DNA from: Apiotrichum sp. Y4204 | Lineage: Eukaryota; Basidiomycota; Tremellomycetes; Trichosporonales; Trichosporonaceae | Assembly (NCBI GenBank): GCA_025531455.1 | Contig: JAMYHL010000012.1 | Coordinates: forward strand, 62,001 to 126,000 | Direction of reading: 5' to 3' | Length of the DNA: 64,000 nt | Shown: positions 22,460 to 32,870 of the stretch, in pieces | Position numbering within the stretch: the stretch's first letter is position 1 | Layout of the letters: every line of letters starts with the position of its first letter | The notes under the pieces: model-generated | What the model was told of the DNA's origin: nothing | Databases searched by the model: none | What the model saw: only the letters and a program-made list of their open reading frames with translations | Translations under genes and position numbers: made by a program

Positions 22460-23296
22460 TGTCGTCAGCGAGCTTGGGCTGTGATGTGGGAGATGCAGAT
22501 GAGAGACGCTGTCAGGAAGAGGGCAGATAGGGCTCGTGAGTGAACGTGAACAGCAGAGGAAGATTCATACGCTCATTCTCCACTGCATGACAGCTATACA
22601 GGACGGCGGGGAGTGCATTTTTTCTTCTTCTCTCTGGCTCTCTCCCTCCTTGTGGTGGCCCCTGCTCACTCCGCTGGCCTTATTTATCGTGCTGATCACT
22701 ATCTCGACCGCTGACTGGCCCGACTAGCTGACGTCTTCCCACGCACTTTGGCCTGCGTTCTTTCGGCTCAAGACCCAAGGCTAGCGAGCAAGAAGCTGTC
22801 CAAAGGAGGCAAGAGAAAGCGACGACAATCTGTCTACAGGTCTCGCAGCATTCCTCGCGACGCGTGTATCATCAACGCGCGTCGCGCGTCGAACCAGCAA
22901 TCACGTCGGTCCTTTGGATAGGACGTTGGCCTTCGCACCGACCTGGCCCGGATCCGGCAATAGCTTGCGGCATCGGAACGGCGTGAACGTTCAGATCCGA
23001 CCTCGGGATCGCTGGCGTCCGAGTGTACGCTAGTGTTTAGTCTGTCCTCAGATCCTCGGAAGCCGATCACAGGGATGGCCATTCTCGCTCGCACCATGTT
23101 TCCGCCGCGCCCCGCCTTGGCGTCGCGCGGCCGTCGCAGCTTCTCAGTGTGATTAGTGTTTGTCCGACAGTTCTACCGCCTCTTTTGCCTGCCCTCTGGC
23201 CTCTACCCTCTATCATGACCGGTGGCCAGTGAAAAGTGGCATGACGACCGAGGAATCTCAGATTGACCAAGCGAATTTGCGCATCTGCAGATCATC

Positions 23297-23340
23297 GTGA
23301 GACTTTTGGGGAGCTGTCGTGAGATTTTTGGGGAGCTGTC
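23297..23340 (+). repeat. 22-bp direct tandem duplication
   Basis: GTGAGA-(C/T)TTTTGGGGAGCTGTC occurs twice head to tail, differing at one base. Confidence 0.85.
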
Positions 23341-24235
23341 GAGGTCGCAAAGGTCGTCCTCGCGTCCTCCCGTCTCCGACGCAGGGTTCAGACAGTTCAG
23401 TTCCGCGGTGCTTTAGCAAACAGCTGCTAGTGCGCCAGTGGAAACCTCTGTCGGCGTGCGTCACCAAATATAACACTCAGAGCACAAATGAACGGCTGTG
23501 AATGGGCAAAACTGGTCTGATTGCGTGGGCGATGAGAACGAGGAGCATATTCAAGCAAATCGAGGGACCCTGCTCGCCATCTCTGGTTTGTCGTCTGCGC
23601 AATGGTCTGGGTCGTCGGATTGTCGGGGCGCGTGCATCATGGATCGGCAAATTAAGGCGGCAGAAGCACTTGGAGCGCGCGGCGCGTCTGGTTCCTGGAC
23701 CGGCGCACGTCGTCTGGGGTCGCGCCTTGGCCCTCTTACCTCTCCCCTCTGACCTCTCCCCTCTGACCATTCATTTCTACCTATTCAACTTTCTCAACTC
23801 TTGAATCTTTCCTCTGGCCTCTGGGCAGGTCGCAAGCGGGATACTCCCCATGGTCACAGCGCGCACAGCGGTTGCTGCCTCGACGCTCAGGCCCGGGGTC
23901 CAAGACCGCGAGGCCGCAAGGGCTACAGCAGATCCATCAATTTAGCGATCATCAGCTGTCAGCTGCCAAGCCACTTGCAACTGGCGAGCAATCATTGGCC
24001 GATGTATGCCGCTTATCTTTCTTTGTCCCTAGAGACTGTCCCTCTGTTGTCGCGCAGCGTCGCGTCTGGCTTCTGACTTATCGTCTGGCGTCTGGCGCCT
24101 TACATCTCCACACCCTGCGGCCTCTGACCTCTCGCTCCTCGCCTCTTGGCCCTACGGACCTCTTTCCTCTGGTCATACGCGCGAGCGGGCCATTCACCAT
24201 GCTCACCGCGACGAGGCCACGACAGCACGACCTGT

Positions 24236-24243
24236 CTATATAA
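24236..24243 (+). promoter_or_regulatory. TATA box candidate
   Basis: TATATAAA sits about 370 bp upstream of the ATG at 24615. It is followed by a CT-rich leader containing a good donor (GTAAGT at 24418) and acceptor (branch CTGAC, AG at 24606). A 5'-UTR intron of about 189 nt is therefore likely, which would place the TATA box a normal distance from the transcription start. Confidence 0.55.
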
Positions 24244-24614
24244 ACACCTCCCGATACCGTTCTCTCCTTTACATCCCCACACCACAACCGCTCCCTCCTT
24301 TATTCCCTTGCAGACACCCAGCCTCCCTTCGCTGTCGCTCGCGCTTCTACACGCTCCTCGCATCCGTCTTCTGCATCGCTTCGCCACACCGCTCAATTTC
24401 GCTCTTCCCGCATACCGGTAAGTCACAGATACCTGCAGACATTCAGCCTTCCCTCCCACCGACTCTCCTCCTTGACTGTTTGGTCTCGTGCTTCCCTCTA
24501 CACCCGAATTATTTCTGAGCAGACTGTTTCCTCACCTACGCCTTTGTCTTCCCCGCCTCTTTGCCACGTTCTTGTCCTTGTACAATAATCTTGCTGACCT
24601 CAACAGCTGCCATA

Positions 24615-25664
24615 ATGAACGCTGCCTTCGACAACGTCCCGCTCCACCCCGCGAAGGGCTCGTTTGCGTGCCACAAGAAAGGATGCAGGCAGATCTTCGC
24701 CAGCGCCCATCATCGCAACATTCACGAGACGAGTTGCCGGCATCGCTGCGCGCGGTGCGGCATGACATTTCGGAGCCTGTGGCGCTACGAATGCCACATG
24801 CACGAGCATGCCACCGGCAAGGGCCACCGGTGCCGCATGGGCTGCACCACGGCCGACTCGTCGGAATCGCTGTGGTTCGACAGCGACTTTCTGATGCGCA
24901 AGCATCATGAAGTCGAGCACGGGACCAGCTACGTCGACGCGTGTGTGCGGCTGGGGTACCCCTGGGGCTACGAAGAGCCGGTCCCGGTGCCCCTCGTCGG
25001 CGAAGACGAACGCCGCGCCAACCTCAAGGCCTGGGACGCCGCGCTCCGCTGGCGCTACGACGCGCATATGGAGACGCGTACTCCCGAGCAAGCCGCCGCC
25101 GCTGCGGCCACGACTAGCGCGTACAAGCGCAACATCCTCGAGAGCGAGAATGAAGAGCAACGTGCAGCCCGCCTCGCCCGAAACGCCGTCTACAACAAAG
25201 CGTGTTACGACAACATGTCGGACGCGCAGCGCGACCGCCGTCTCGAGCGCGCCCGCGGCTATGACCATATCAAGCGGGCCAACGAGTCCGAGAAGGAGCG
25301 CGAAATCCGCCTCGGTAAGAAGAGCGAGCATGAGCGCAAGCGCCTCGCCCGCATGACCGAGGAGGAGCGCACCGACCTCAACGTCAAGCGCCGCGCAACG
25401 GTCAAGTTTGCGAATGAGACGGAGGCCGAGCGCGAGGCACGCGTTGCACCTCGTCGCATCGCTAACAAGTACCCCGCCGAGACCAAGGAGCAACAGCGCG
25501 CGCGTCGCGCCAAACGCAATGAGTCCGCCAAGCTTAACATGGAGAAGCTGGACCCGGAGGAGCAGGAGAGCCGCCGTGAGAAGGCGCGCGAGAGGAACCG
25601 GAGGTATAGGCAGAAACAGAAGGAGAAGCAGAAGGAGAAGGAGAAGGAGAAGGAGAAGCAGTAG
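24615..25664 (+). CDS. C2H2 zinc-finger-like protein with charged helical repeats
   Basis: A single-exon 349-residue frame. The N-terminal 90 residues are Cys/His rich: FACHKKGCRQIFASAHHRNIHE and HRCARCGMTFRSLWRYECHMHEH are two C2H2-type fingers. A third candidate (HRCRMGCTTA...FLMRKHHEVEH) is degenerate. From about residue 160 there are five or six imperfect repeats of 20-30 residues built on ESE-E-R-ARLAR/KRN. An extremely Lys/Glu-rich tail (QKEKQKEKEKEKEKQ) follows. A nucleic-acid-binding role is suggested by the fingers only. An in-frame ATG at 24561 exists, but I prefer 24615 because a likely 5'-UTR intron ends at 24606. Confidence 0.82.
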   Translation: MNAAFDNVPLHPAKGSFACHKKGCRQIFASAHHRNIHETSCRHRCARCGMTFRSLWRYECHMHEHATGKGHRCRMGCTTADSSESLWFDSDFLMRKHHEVEHGTSYVDACVRLGYPWGYEEPVPVPLVGEDERRANLKAWDAALRWRYDAHMETRTPEQAAAAAATTSAYKRNILESENEEQRAARLARNAVYNKACYDNMSDAQRDRRLERARGYDHIKRANESEKEREIRLGKKSEHERKRLARMTEEERTDLNVKRRATVKFANETEAEREARVAPRRIANKYPAETKEQQRARRAKRNESAKLNMEKLDPEEQESRREKARERNRRYRQKQKEKQKEKEKEKEKQ

Positions 25665-26199
25665 GCATGTAGCATATAGGAGATTCAGGCGCGCAGCTAG
25701 TCGCCTTAGGTGCATGTAGTAATGTTAATCTCGGACCAGTGTTTCCAGCACATGGATGCAGCACTTGTGCAGCATATGCTTCTTTTGGCTGCCGTGAAAA
25801 GTGACTGGCGGTAGCATGCATCGCGACTCTACAGTATCCAGATCTCCAGAGATCGAGAGGCTGCAATGACATGTCATGAGGATACTGGCCTACGAAACGA
25901 AAGCTGTCCTAGGAGGGAAGCGGACTACCTGCTGACGTCATGTCCCCAATCGAGGAAGGCAGCTTGGCACTTCACGGTTAATACCCGCCCATGGGAGTGC
26001 TAGTCGATCCACCACGATGAACCGGCCCTTGTTCCGCCCACCCTATAAACCGCCACGCCCAGTGCACCCATGCACCCATGCACCCGCGCACCCATGCACC
26101 CATGCACCTGGGCACCCTGCACCCACACACTGTATCTGCGCACATGCACACATCGCTCACCCCGCATGACGTAACCTTTCTGCATAGTGCACCGGCATC
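25665..26199. other. Intergenic with minisatellite
   Basis: 3' flanks of two convergent genes. There is no gene. A short CACCCATGCA minisatellite lies at 26064-26124. Confidence 0.5.
26064..26124 (+). repeat. CACCCATGCA-type minisatellite
   Basis: About six 8-10-bp units of GCACCCAT/GCACCCGC follow one another, ending in GCACCTGGGCACCCTGCACCC. Confidence 0.8.
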
Positions 26200-27976
26200 C
26201 TACACCCCAATACGGCGCGCAGAGAACTCGCCCAAGCTGTCCGGGCGCGCGGTAGGAATTTCCTTCACGAGCTCACCGCCGAACAGAACATCGCCGTTCT
26301 TCTTGTGGAACTCCGCAATGCGGGCCTCCAAATCGGGACGGAACACGCGCAGAAGTCCTTGCACGGGCCACGCGGCGGCGTCCCCGAGCGCGCAGATGGT
26401 GTGGCCCTCAATCTGTTTGCTGTGGATGTCAGTGAAAGGTGTTGTGGAAAGATCAGGAGGTGTAGGAGGAATGTGGTGGTGTGCCACACTCGGGTGCCAC
26501 ATTGGGGTGCGACATTGGTGGCGTGCCTGATTGTCGCCACTTACGTAAGCTCCAGCATCATGTCGATCTCGCGCTCCTGTGCGCGGCCGTCAACCATGCG
26601 GTTCATCATGTTCATGACCCAGGTGGTGCCCTCGCGACAGGGCGTGCACTGTCCGCACGACTCGTGCTTGTAGAAGCGGGAGAAGCGGGCAATGGCGTTG
26701 ATCATGTCGGTTGTGCTGTCCATCACGATGACGGCTCCGGTGCCGAGCGAGGTGCCGTGGTCCTTGAGCGAGTCGTAGTCCATGAGGCACTTTTCAGCAG
26801 TCTCGCGATTAATCACGGGCACCGAGCAGCCACCGGGGATGATACCCTTAAGCTTGTCCCAGCCGCCACGGACACCACCGCAGTGCTTCTCAATGAGCTC
26901 CTGGAGAGGGATCGACATCTCCTCCTCGATGACGCAGGGGTTGTTGACGTGACCCGAGATGCAGTAGACCTTGGTACCCTGGTTGCGGTCACGGCCGAAT
27001 CCGGCGAACCAAGAGCCACCGCGGCGGGCGATGGTGGGGGCGACGGCAACGGTCTCGACGTTGGCGACGGTCGAGGGGCAGCCAAAGACACCGACGTCGG
27101 CGGGGAAAGGAGGCTTGAGACGGGGCTTGCCCTGCTTGCCCTCGAGCGACTCGATGAGGGCGGTCTCCTCGCCACAGATGTAGGCACCGGCGCCACGGTG
27201 GAGGTAGACGTCAAAGTCGTAGCCCGAGCCGCACGCGTCCTTGCCGATGAAGCCGGCGGCGTACGCCTCGTCGATAGCCTGCTGGACACGGTGGGCCTCG
27301 AGAATGAACTCTCCACGAATGTAGATGTAGGCCGCGTTGGCGTTCATCGCGCGGCCGGCAACGAGACAGCCCTCGACGAGCTTGTGGGGGTCACCACGCA
27401 TAATCTCACGGTCCTTGCAGGTTCCGGGCTCGCCCTCGTCGGCGTTGACAACGAGGTAGCGTGGCCGGGGGTCGTCCTGCCAGTTGGGCTTGTTCACTGC
27501 GTGTCAGCCCACATTTCGACTCCATTCCGCCTCTGATCTCACTAAAGCTCCACTTGAGGCCCGAGGGGAAGCCGGCACCACCACGGCCACGCAGGCCCGA
27601 GTCCTTGATGGTCTGGATGATCCACGAGTCGCCCTTGAGGATAATGTCCTTGGTGCGGTGCCAGTCGCCACGCTCGAGGGCACCCTTGATTCTGCGAGTC
27701 AGCAATCTGCCACAGATCGACGGATCAACATGTGCCACAGTGACGATCCCCCTGGGTCCATCCCTGCCGCTAGCTCCGTCGCCGCGATCGCCCATCTCAT
27801 CTCATGTCCGACGACACTAACCCGTAGTCGTGCTTGCAGTAGAGGTTGGTGAAGATGCGGTCCTGGTCCTTGAGACCGCCGTAGTGGCGAACCGGCGCGT
27901 CGGTGACGGTAGCGAGGCCACGAACAGCGGTCCGGGGCGCCCGAAGGGATCCGCGGAGAGCAACCGACTTGAGCAT
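26200..27976 (-). CDS. NDUFV1: NADH:ubiquinone oxidoreductase 51-kDa subunit (NDUFV1/Nuo51), mitochondrial
   Basis: Four exons (27822-27976, 27543-27691, 26545-27496, 26200-26419) close in phase to 491 residues. This subunit of the complex I N-module binds NADH and FMN and passes electrons to cluster N3. The first 25 residues are basic and Ser/Ala-rich ([19 protein letters not shown]), a mitochondrial targeting peptide. Core motifs are [18 protein letters not shown] (FMN/NADH loop), [35 protein letters not shown], and [13 protein letters not shown] plus the later [14 protein letters not shown], giving the four cysteines of the 4Fe-4S cluster N3. Presence of this subunit implies a proton-pumping complex I, unlike budding yeast. 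The penultimate intron falls inside the N3 domain. Confidence 0.97.
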
Positions 27977-30280
27977 CGTGTCAGATTCTGGGAGTGTCAG
28001 TGGGCGTGACGTTAAACACGGATGGTAAAGTCGGCAGGTCGCGATCGCGGAAACGGCGCGCGCAAGTCTGCCGAAGCCGGGAGAGTCTCCGGGTTGACGG
28101 AGTCTGAATGGGTCGTGGAGGATACGCACGCCAATGCCGGGGGTAGTGAGCGGGAGTGTTGGGTGACGTCTAAGACGATAGCGGCGAAGAGTTCGGTGGT
28201 GGTGGAGACGGACGTTTCGGCGGTTACTGCTTGCACTCTCGGCGGGCAGTCAGACTTCGAATCAGGCGCATCGGATTGGTGGCACGACGGAGGTATTTGG
28301 CAGCGTCGTCTTGCCCGCCGAGAGCACGCCAGGCGATGTCCGCATGGCTAACGCCGAACGGAGATGAACGTGTGGCGCAGTAATAGCCTTGGGGGGTGCA
28401 TACCTGAAGGCCACCGAGGTCGGACAACGGCGCCAAGGCGCCGAGCTCTCGGAGATCGCCGAGTGTTGTTGCTTTCTGGAAAAGGGCAACCTCATGTTGA
28501 ATCTGAACATTTCTCATGACCACCAGACCCAGACTGACTATACAGTTTCACCCTCAACTGGGGATTGGGGAGATATTAGGGGGCCCACTGACGAGTCGCT
28601 GACTTGACAGATGGGACATGGGTCCTTACGAATCGAGAGCCTACCCATTTCGCAGCGGGCACTACCAAAGCGGGACACTTTGGACCAAAGAACGGAACAT
28701 CCAGAGTCTAGAGCAGGACTGAGGAAATGGATCAACTCCGAAGCGGAAGCGCGAGCGAGCAGCGCGACTTACAAAGCGCTCGGGTGCCGATATCTTTTAG
28801 GGGGTGTGAACTCGACAAGCTTCTTTGTCTCAATGTCGCGGTGGGTTCTGACAGGAATTGAGGACATGAGAGCTCTGGCCCACGATAGGAACGAGGGTGC
28901 GTTCTTGATTTTGGATGGTCCGATAGAGACCACACCACAGAAACAATCCCACAACGACATGCTTGCACTATGAACGTCGCTATGAATTGGCGCTCATGTT
29001 ATCACTGACTTCTCTCACAGTTGCATTGCGAGCTAAACTGTCCAAAATCGATATTGGACGATAAGAAGCATAACACAGAACTCCAGCGACGCCTTCTTGT
29101 ACTAAACTAGAGCGTCTGCACTCCCGGTTCCCATTTCTCGTGACGTATTATCGTCAATACCCCATTCCGCGAACTGTAAAAGTGGCGCTGGAGGGACGAC
29201 TCGCGAAAATTGTTTTGCGGGGTGCGTTCTCACTCATCAAAGTAAAGCCGTCCCACCAACGCATGGTCTGTGCCCTCGTCGAGACTCTTAGCTCCGGTGA
29301 TCTTGGTGTGTTCGCGATGGTATTACAATACTTTCAACAGAACCGTCTCCATGACCGGCTGACCACCCTGTTCGGTTTTAATCCCATGTCTCTGGGGCAC
29401 GCCGGTGCGGCTTCGGGCTCCGTCAGACGTGGGGCCAACCAGGAAGTTCACCCTCAGACACTGGCCGTGCCTGCGAACATCCTGGACAGCTGCGTGAGCG
29501 AGTCATCCGTTGCAAATGAGCTTCCTTGACTCGGCAATTCAACAGAAGACCATGGACGCGGAGCTTGCCGCCGCTTGATTGAGCAGCAGGCGCAGCTCAA
29601 ACCTCTGACACCCCTTCTGACGCTTATAAAAGACGGGATGCGGACGCACCCAGTCATCTTCTGCACAACCCCTCCTCAGCCTAACACCACCACACGACGC
29701 CTACAGCTTTCGATTCATGGGGACGGACCACCGTCTCGGATCGAACTACTGTTCGACGCGTGTTAAAGTCGTCTCAAACTGCAGGTTCATGATCGACAGG
29801 TTCCGGGAGTTGGGCCTGAGACAGGCGCGGAGGAATCTGAGGGAGCCGTGGCCGTCTCCGCCACAAGGTTGGACGACTACAAGACCGTCGACCTTTCCGA
29901 TCGGTTTCAGCAAAACTCTGTCTCTGAGCAAACTTCTGATGTGAGTAGTGATGCGGAGGTGTGTCATGTTGTGTTTTGTTCTTGTCGACGCTAACCCCAG
30001 GTGCGGCGTTGCATGTCACCTTGACCGACAGACAACCGCTCGAGAGCTTCCTGCTGAAGCGGGGCTTGAGAAAAGGTGCGACTTTCTCGCTCTGCCGGGT
30101 GCTGCGGTTGATCTTCACCTTTCCGCCCCGAGGGTGTTGGAGGACAGAGGCGAGGTCAATATTGGGAGGAGGATTGTCGCTAGGTGAGTACACCAAGATG
30201 GAGGAAAGTCAAATTCGGATGGCATGGGAAGAATTGTTCTTTTCATGTAGCTAACACCTAGCAGACGACAACACAAAACG
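27977..30280. other. Gene-poor region, no intact gene supported
   Basis: The left 150 bp is the promoter of the complex I gene. The rest has short frames on both strands. The most protein-like is 29140-29529 (+), 129 codons, ending in VANELP, with no recognised domain. Another frame pair at 29760-30180 could splice but breaks down. I see no start-to-stop model that holds. Confidence 0.4.
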
Positions 30281-30289
30281 ATGCGCTTC

Positions 30290-30877
30290 GAGGTCCACCT
30301 CCTCGAGCACGCCCGCGCGACGCGTCCGATAACGGTGCCGGAGACGGTATCCAGTACCTGCCCGAAATAGAGTATGTCGCCTTCTGTTTTGAGTGTCCCA
30401 TCAAGCTCACCAGAACCAGGTGCAAGAGCACATGCGCAGTCATCTCCCCGCACTGCTGGAAAAGGCTCGCCTGAAGGCACAGGCGTTTGGTACCCTTTCG
30501 GGGGAATCGGCGGAGTCCCTCGTCTGCCCCTTTTGTCTCCTCGACGAGACAAAAACGACTCGGTTGGCCACGATGGCCTCCCGCTCACGGTCATTCAGAC
30601 GGTCAATCCAACTGTCGAGGAAATCACGCTACCCGCTTTGGAGCGTCAGATGTTTGACAAGTGGGCCGAGCATTCACTTGTGCATGACAGCCGGTTTTTT
30701 GTCGACGCTCGTTACAGGCTCAAGCTTCCCTTTGTCGCCAGCGAAGGACACTTTTTGCCTTACGATTATACATCTGCAAGTTTTCATCGTCTTGCATCCA
30801 ATCTCTGCGCGTGGCAAGCCCAGCAAAGGCGCGAGCACGTTGATGAAATGACAAGGGAGCGACGCGGCGTTTGGTGA
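30290..30877 (+). pseudogene. Decayed fragment, possible SNF2-helicase relic
   Basis: Two overlapping frames look protein-like but do not connect. One (about 30419-30551) gives LPALLEKARLKAQAFGTL and a CPFC pair. The next, in another frame (about 30585-30877), gives EEITLPALERQMFDKWAEHS, like the segment after lobe 1 of some SNF2 ATPases, and stops at 30877. No intron with correct phase bridges them, so a frameshift is the simplest reading. Assignment is tentative. Confidence 0.4.
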
Positions 30878-31641
30878 CAACGGCCCCGACGTGCGCACGC
30901 ACGGTGTGAGCTGTGTAGGAGAGTCGGTAACCTCGAGCGGCTACGAGCTCGACAGCCGCGCAGGCTTAGGGTGGCGTGAGACCGAGCTGGTAGTAAACAA
31001 TTGTCGACTGCAAAGGCGAGCTCCCACACCTCTACGCGAGAGGAGGGTGTATTGCCGATGCCGAGTCATTTCCTTCCTCTTCGGCATCTTGCTCTGCGTC
31101 CCTCGCCGCTCGCTCATTGAAGCTCCCGCCGTTCAGCGCTCTCGGTGTTACATACTCCAACCCAAAACACCTTGCAGCTTGGCGGTGTGAACCTGCCCAT
31201 CTCCTTCGAGTGTTGTCCAAACGCCTATGGCCACTCCTGCGGCTATCGTCACGGCGGCCCTCACGCCGGCCATTATGCCGACGTTCACCTCGCCCGCCGA
31301 CCCCGCGACATCACGCACCCCCGGTCTGCCCGTCATCCAACCTTGACACCACTCCACGACACCTCGAGAGCCCCTCGCCAAAACGCGAGCCCGCAACACA
31401 TCGGAGCCACGCCAATTAATGCCGATCATGGCTTACTACGAGCCGCCCGTCAAGTCGTTCCTCTCACATAGCGCATTGCGCACTGCTAATTCGTGGGGAA
31501 CGAAACCAGGATACCGGATCACGCCGAATGAGAACCGACGATGAGCCATTTCCGCGGGGTCATGACTAATGTATCGAACCACCGGACCTACTTCCGCGGG
31601 CGCCAGTTCCAGCTGCGTGAGGATGGGGCCGTCATGACCCC

Positions 31642-32049
31642 GTGATCCACTTTTCAATGGGTGGGGATGCCGCCGGTTTAGAAGCGTCCTGGGACGCCCG
31701 TCGACGCATGTTTGCCAAGATTGCTCAGGATATCGGAACAGCCAAGCCGCCCAAGGAAGTGGTGTTTATCGCCACTGTTGGGACACTCAAGGCTGAGGCT
31801 CGCATCGTGCCGTTTGCCCCCGCACACCCGTCATACGCTCCCCCAAAACACATGGAGTTTTCCATGTTCTCCCCCGACATTCTCTTTGACACGCTTTTTA
31901 TCGACAAAGTTCACGAATGTCGCAACCCAACGACAAAGGTCTTTCGAGCATTGTGGCGGCTCGTTGCCAAGTCGTGCTATGTTGTAGGTGCCTCTGGCAC
32001 CCTGTTGTCAACTCGCAGCAGGATAAGTCCGCTCAAGTGGACGACATGA
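31642..32049 (+). pseudogene. SNF2-type ATPase fragment with degraded motifs
   Basis: A 135-codon open segment contains FDTLFIDKVHECRNPTTKVF and later YVVGASGTLLSTR. The spacing and flanking residues match SNF2 helicase motifs II and III (consensus like LDE-H-RNP-TK and TGTPLxN). Here the Walker B glutamate is replaced by lysine (IDK) and the TGTP proline is lost (SGTL). There is no motif I upstream and no lobe 2 downstream, so this cannot be a working helicase. It is followed by tagacatagaac-type short repeats (32055-32106). Confidence 0.6.
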
Positions 32050-32054
32050 TTAGC

Positions 32055-32106
32055 AAAACGTAGACATAGAACGAAGATATAGAACGTAGACATAGAACGT
32101 ACGACA
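32055..32106 (+). repeat. Short tandem repeat after SNF2 relic
   Basis: GTAGACATAGAAC occurs twice, 30 bp apart, with related AGATATAGAAC between, and AACGTA at each junction. Confidence 0.6.
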
Positions 32107-32697
32107 CAGAGGTCATAGGGCTGAGACTGTCTTGGTACATAGGTTCAACTGAAATGTTAAGACTCAGTGGCAAGAGCATCAGTGGTATCTACTGAACGTC
32201 TTGGGTAAACGCAAGTCAGTCGTCCAGCTGTGTGCGAGCATGCGCACCCTCTGCTACGCGTACCCCCAATACAATCCAATCGAGCCCCCCATCACTCGGC
32301 GCGAGTTGACGAAACCCCCCTCGAGTGTGACAACTAAACCGCACTAGACGCCGCCACCCCGCCCTCTTCACCATCCGGACTTTCTCCAAAGTATGCGGGG
32401 GGTTCGCGTAGCGGTGATGAGGGCAATTCGCCTGTGGACTGCTGCTTCCCATATCCCCCGACACTCTCTGTCCCTGTGCGAATTCCGCCAGCTCGGAGGG
32501 GGCCGTGGCCGGCTGAACAATGCCAACCCTTTTTGGACGCGTCTCCTCATCTACCTGATCTTCTCGACGCGTCTGTGCATGCATCTGTGCGGCGAGGACG
32601 CCGTCGGAGATAGGCGGCCGTAAGGACCTGGCCAGGGGCGGTGAGGATCAAAGCGCTGCGTGTTCGATCCTGCGGCAAGCCGATGCTCTATAAAGGT

Positions 32698-32698
<1 letters not shown>

Positions 32699-32744
<46 letters not shown>

Positions 32745-32820
32745 GTTTTTTTTTTTTTTTTTGTGTTTNNNNNNNNNNNNNNNNNNNNNTTGTGTCCGTC
32801 GGGTACCGGGGTGTCATTTT

Positions 32821-32869
<49 letters not shown>
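32699..32869 (+). repeat. Poly-T tracts flanking an assembly gap
   Basis: A 45-base T run (32699-32743), a second T run of 17 (32746-32762) and a 46-base T run (32824-32869) bracket a run of 21 N. Open frames reported across here are poly-Phe artefacts. Confidence 0.9.
32769..32789. other. Assembly gap (21 N)
   Basis: Bases 32769-32789 are N. The true length of missing sequence is unknown. Homopolymer on both sides suggests the gap reflects sequencing failure in poly-T. Confidence 0.98.

Positions 32870-32870
<1 letters not shown>

Larger units (their letters stand above)
22460..24614. other. Long intergenic region and C2H2-gene promoter
   Basis: 2.15 kb with no supported gene. It contains a 22-bp direct duplication at 23297-23340. 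It also has recurring CTCTGGCC/CTCTGACC words (about 23195, 23750, 23815, 24120). The right end is the promoter and leader of the gene at 24615. Confidence 0.5.

Noticed and set aside
24600..25715. 371-codon - strand frame rich in Leu/Ala/Val
   Set aside because: Antisense of the C2H2 gene; its poly-Leu is the complement of the Lys/Glu tail.
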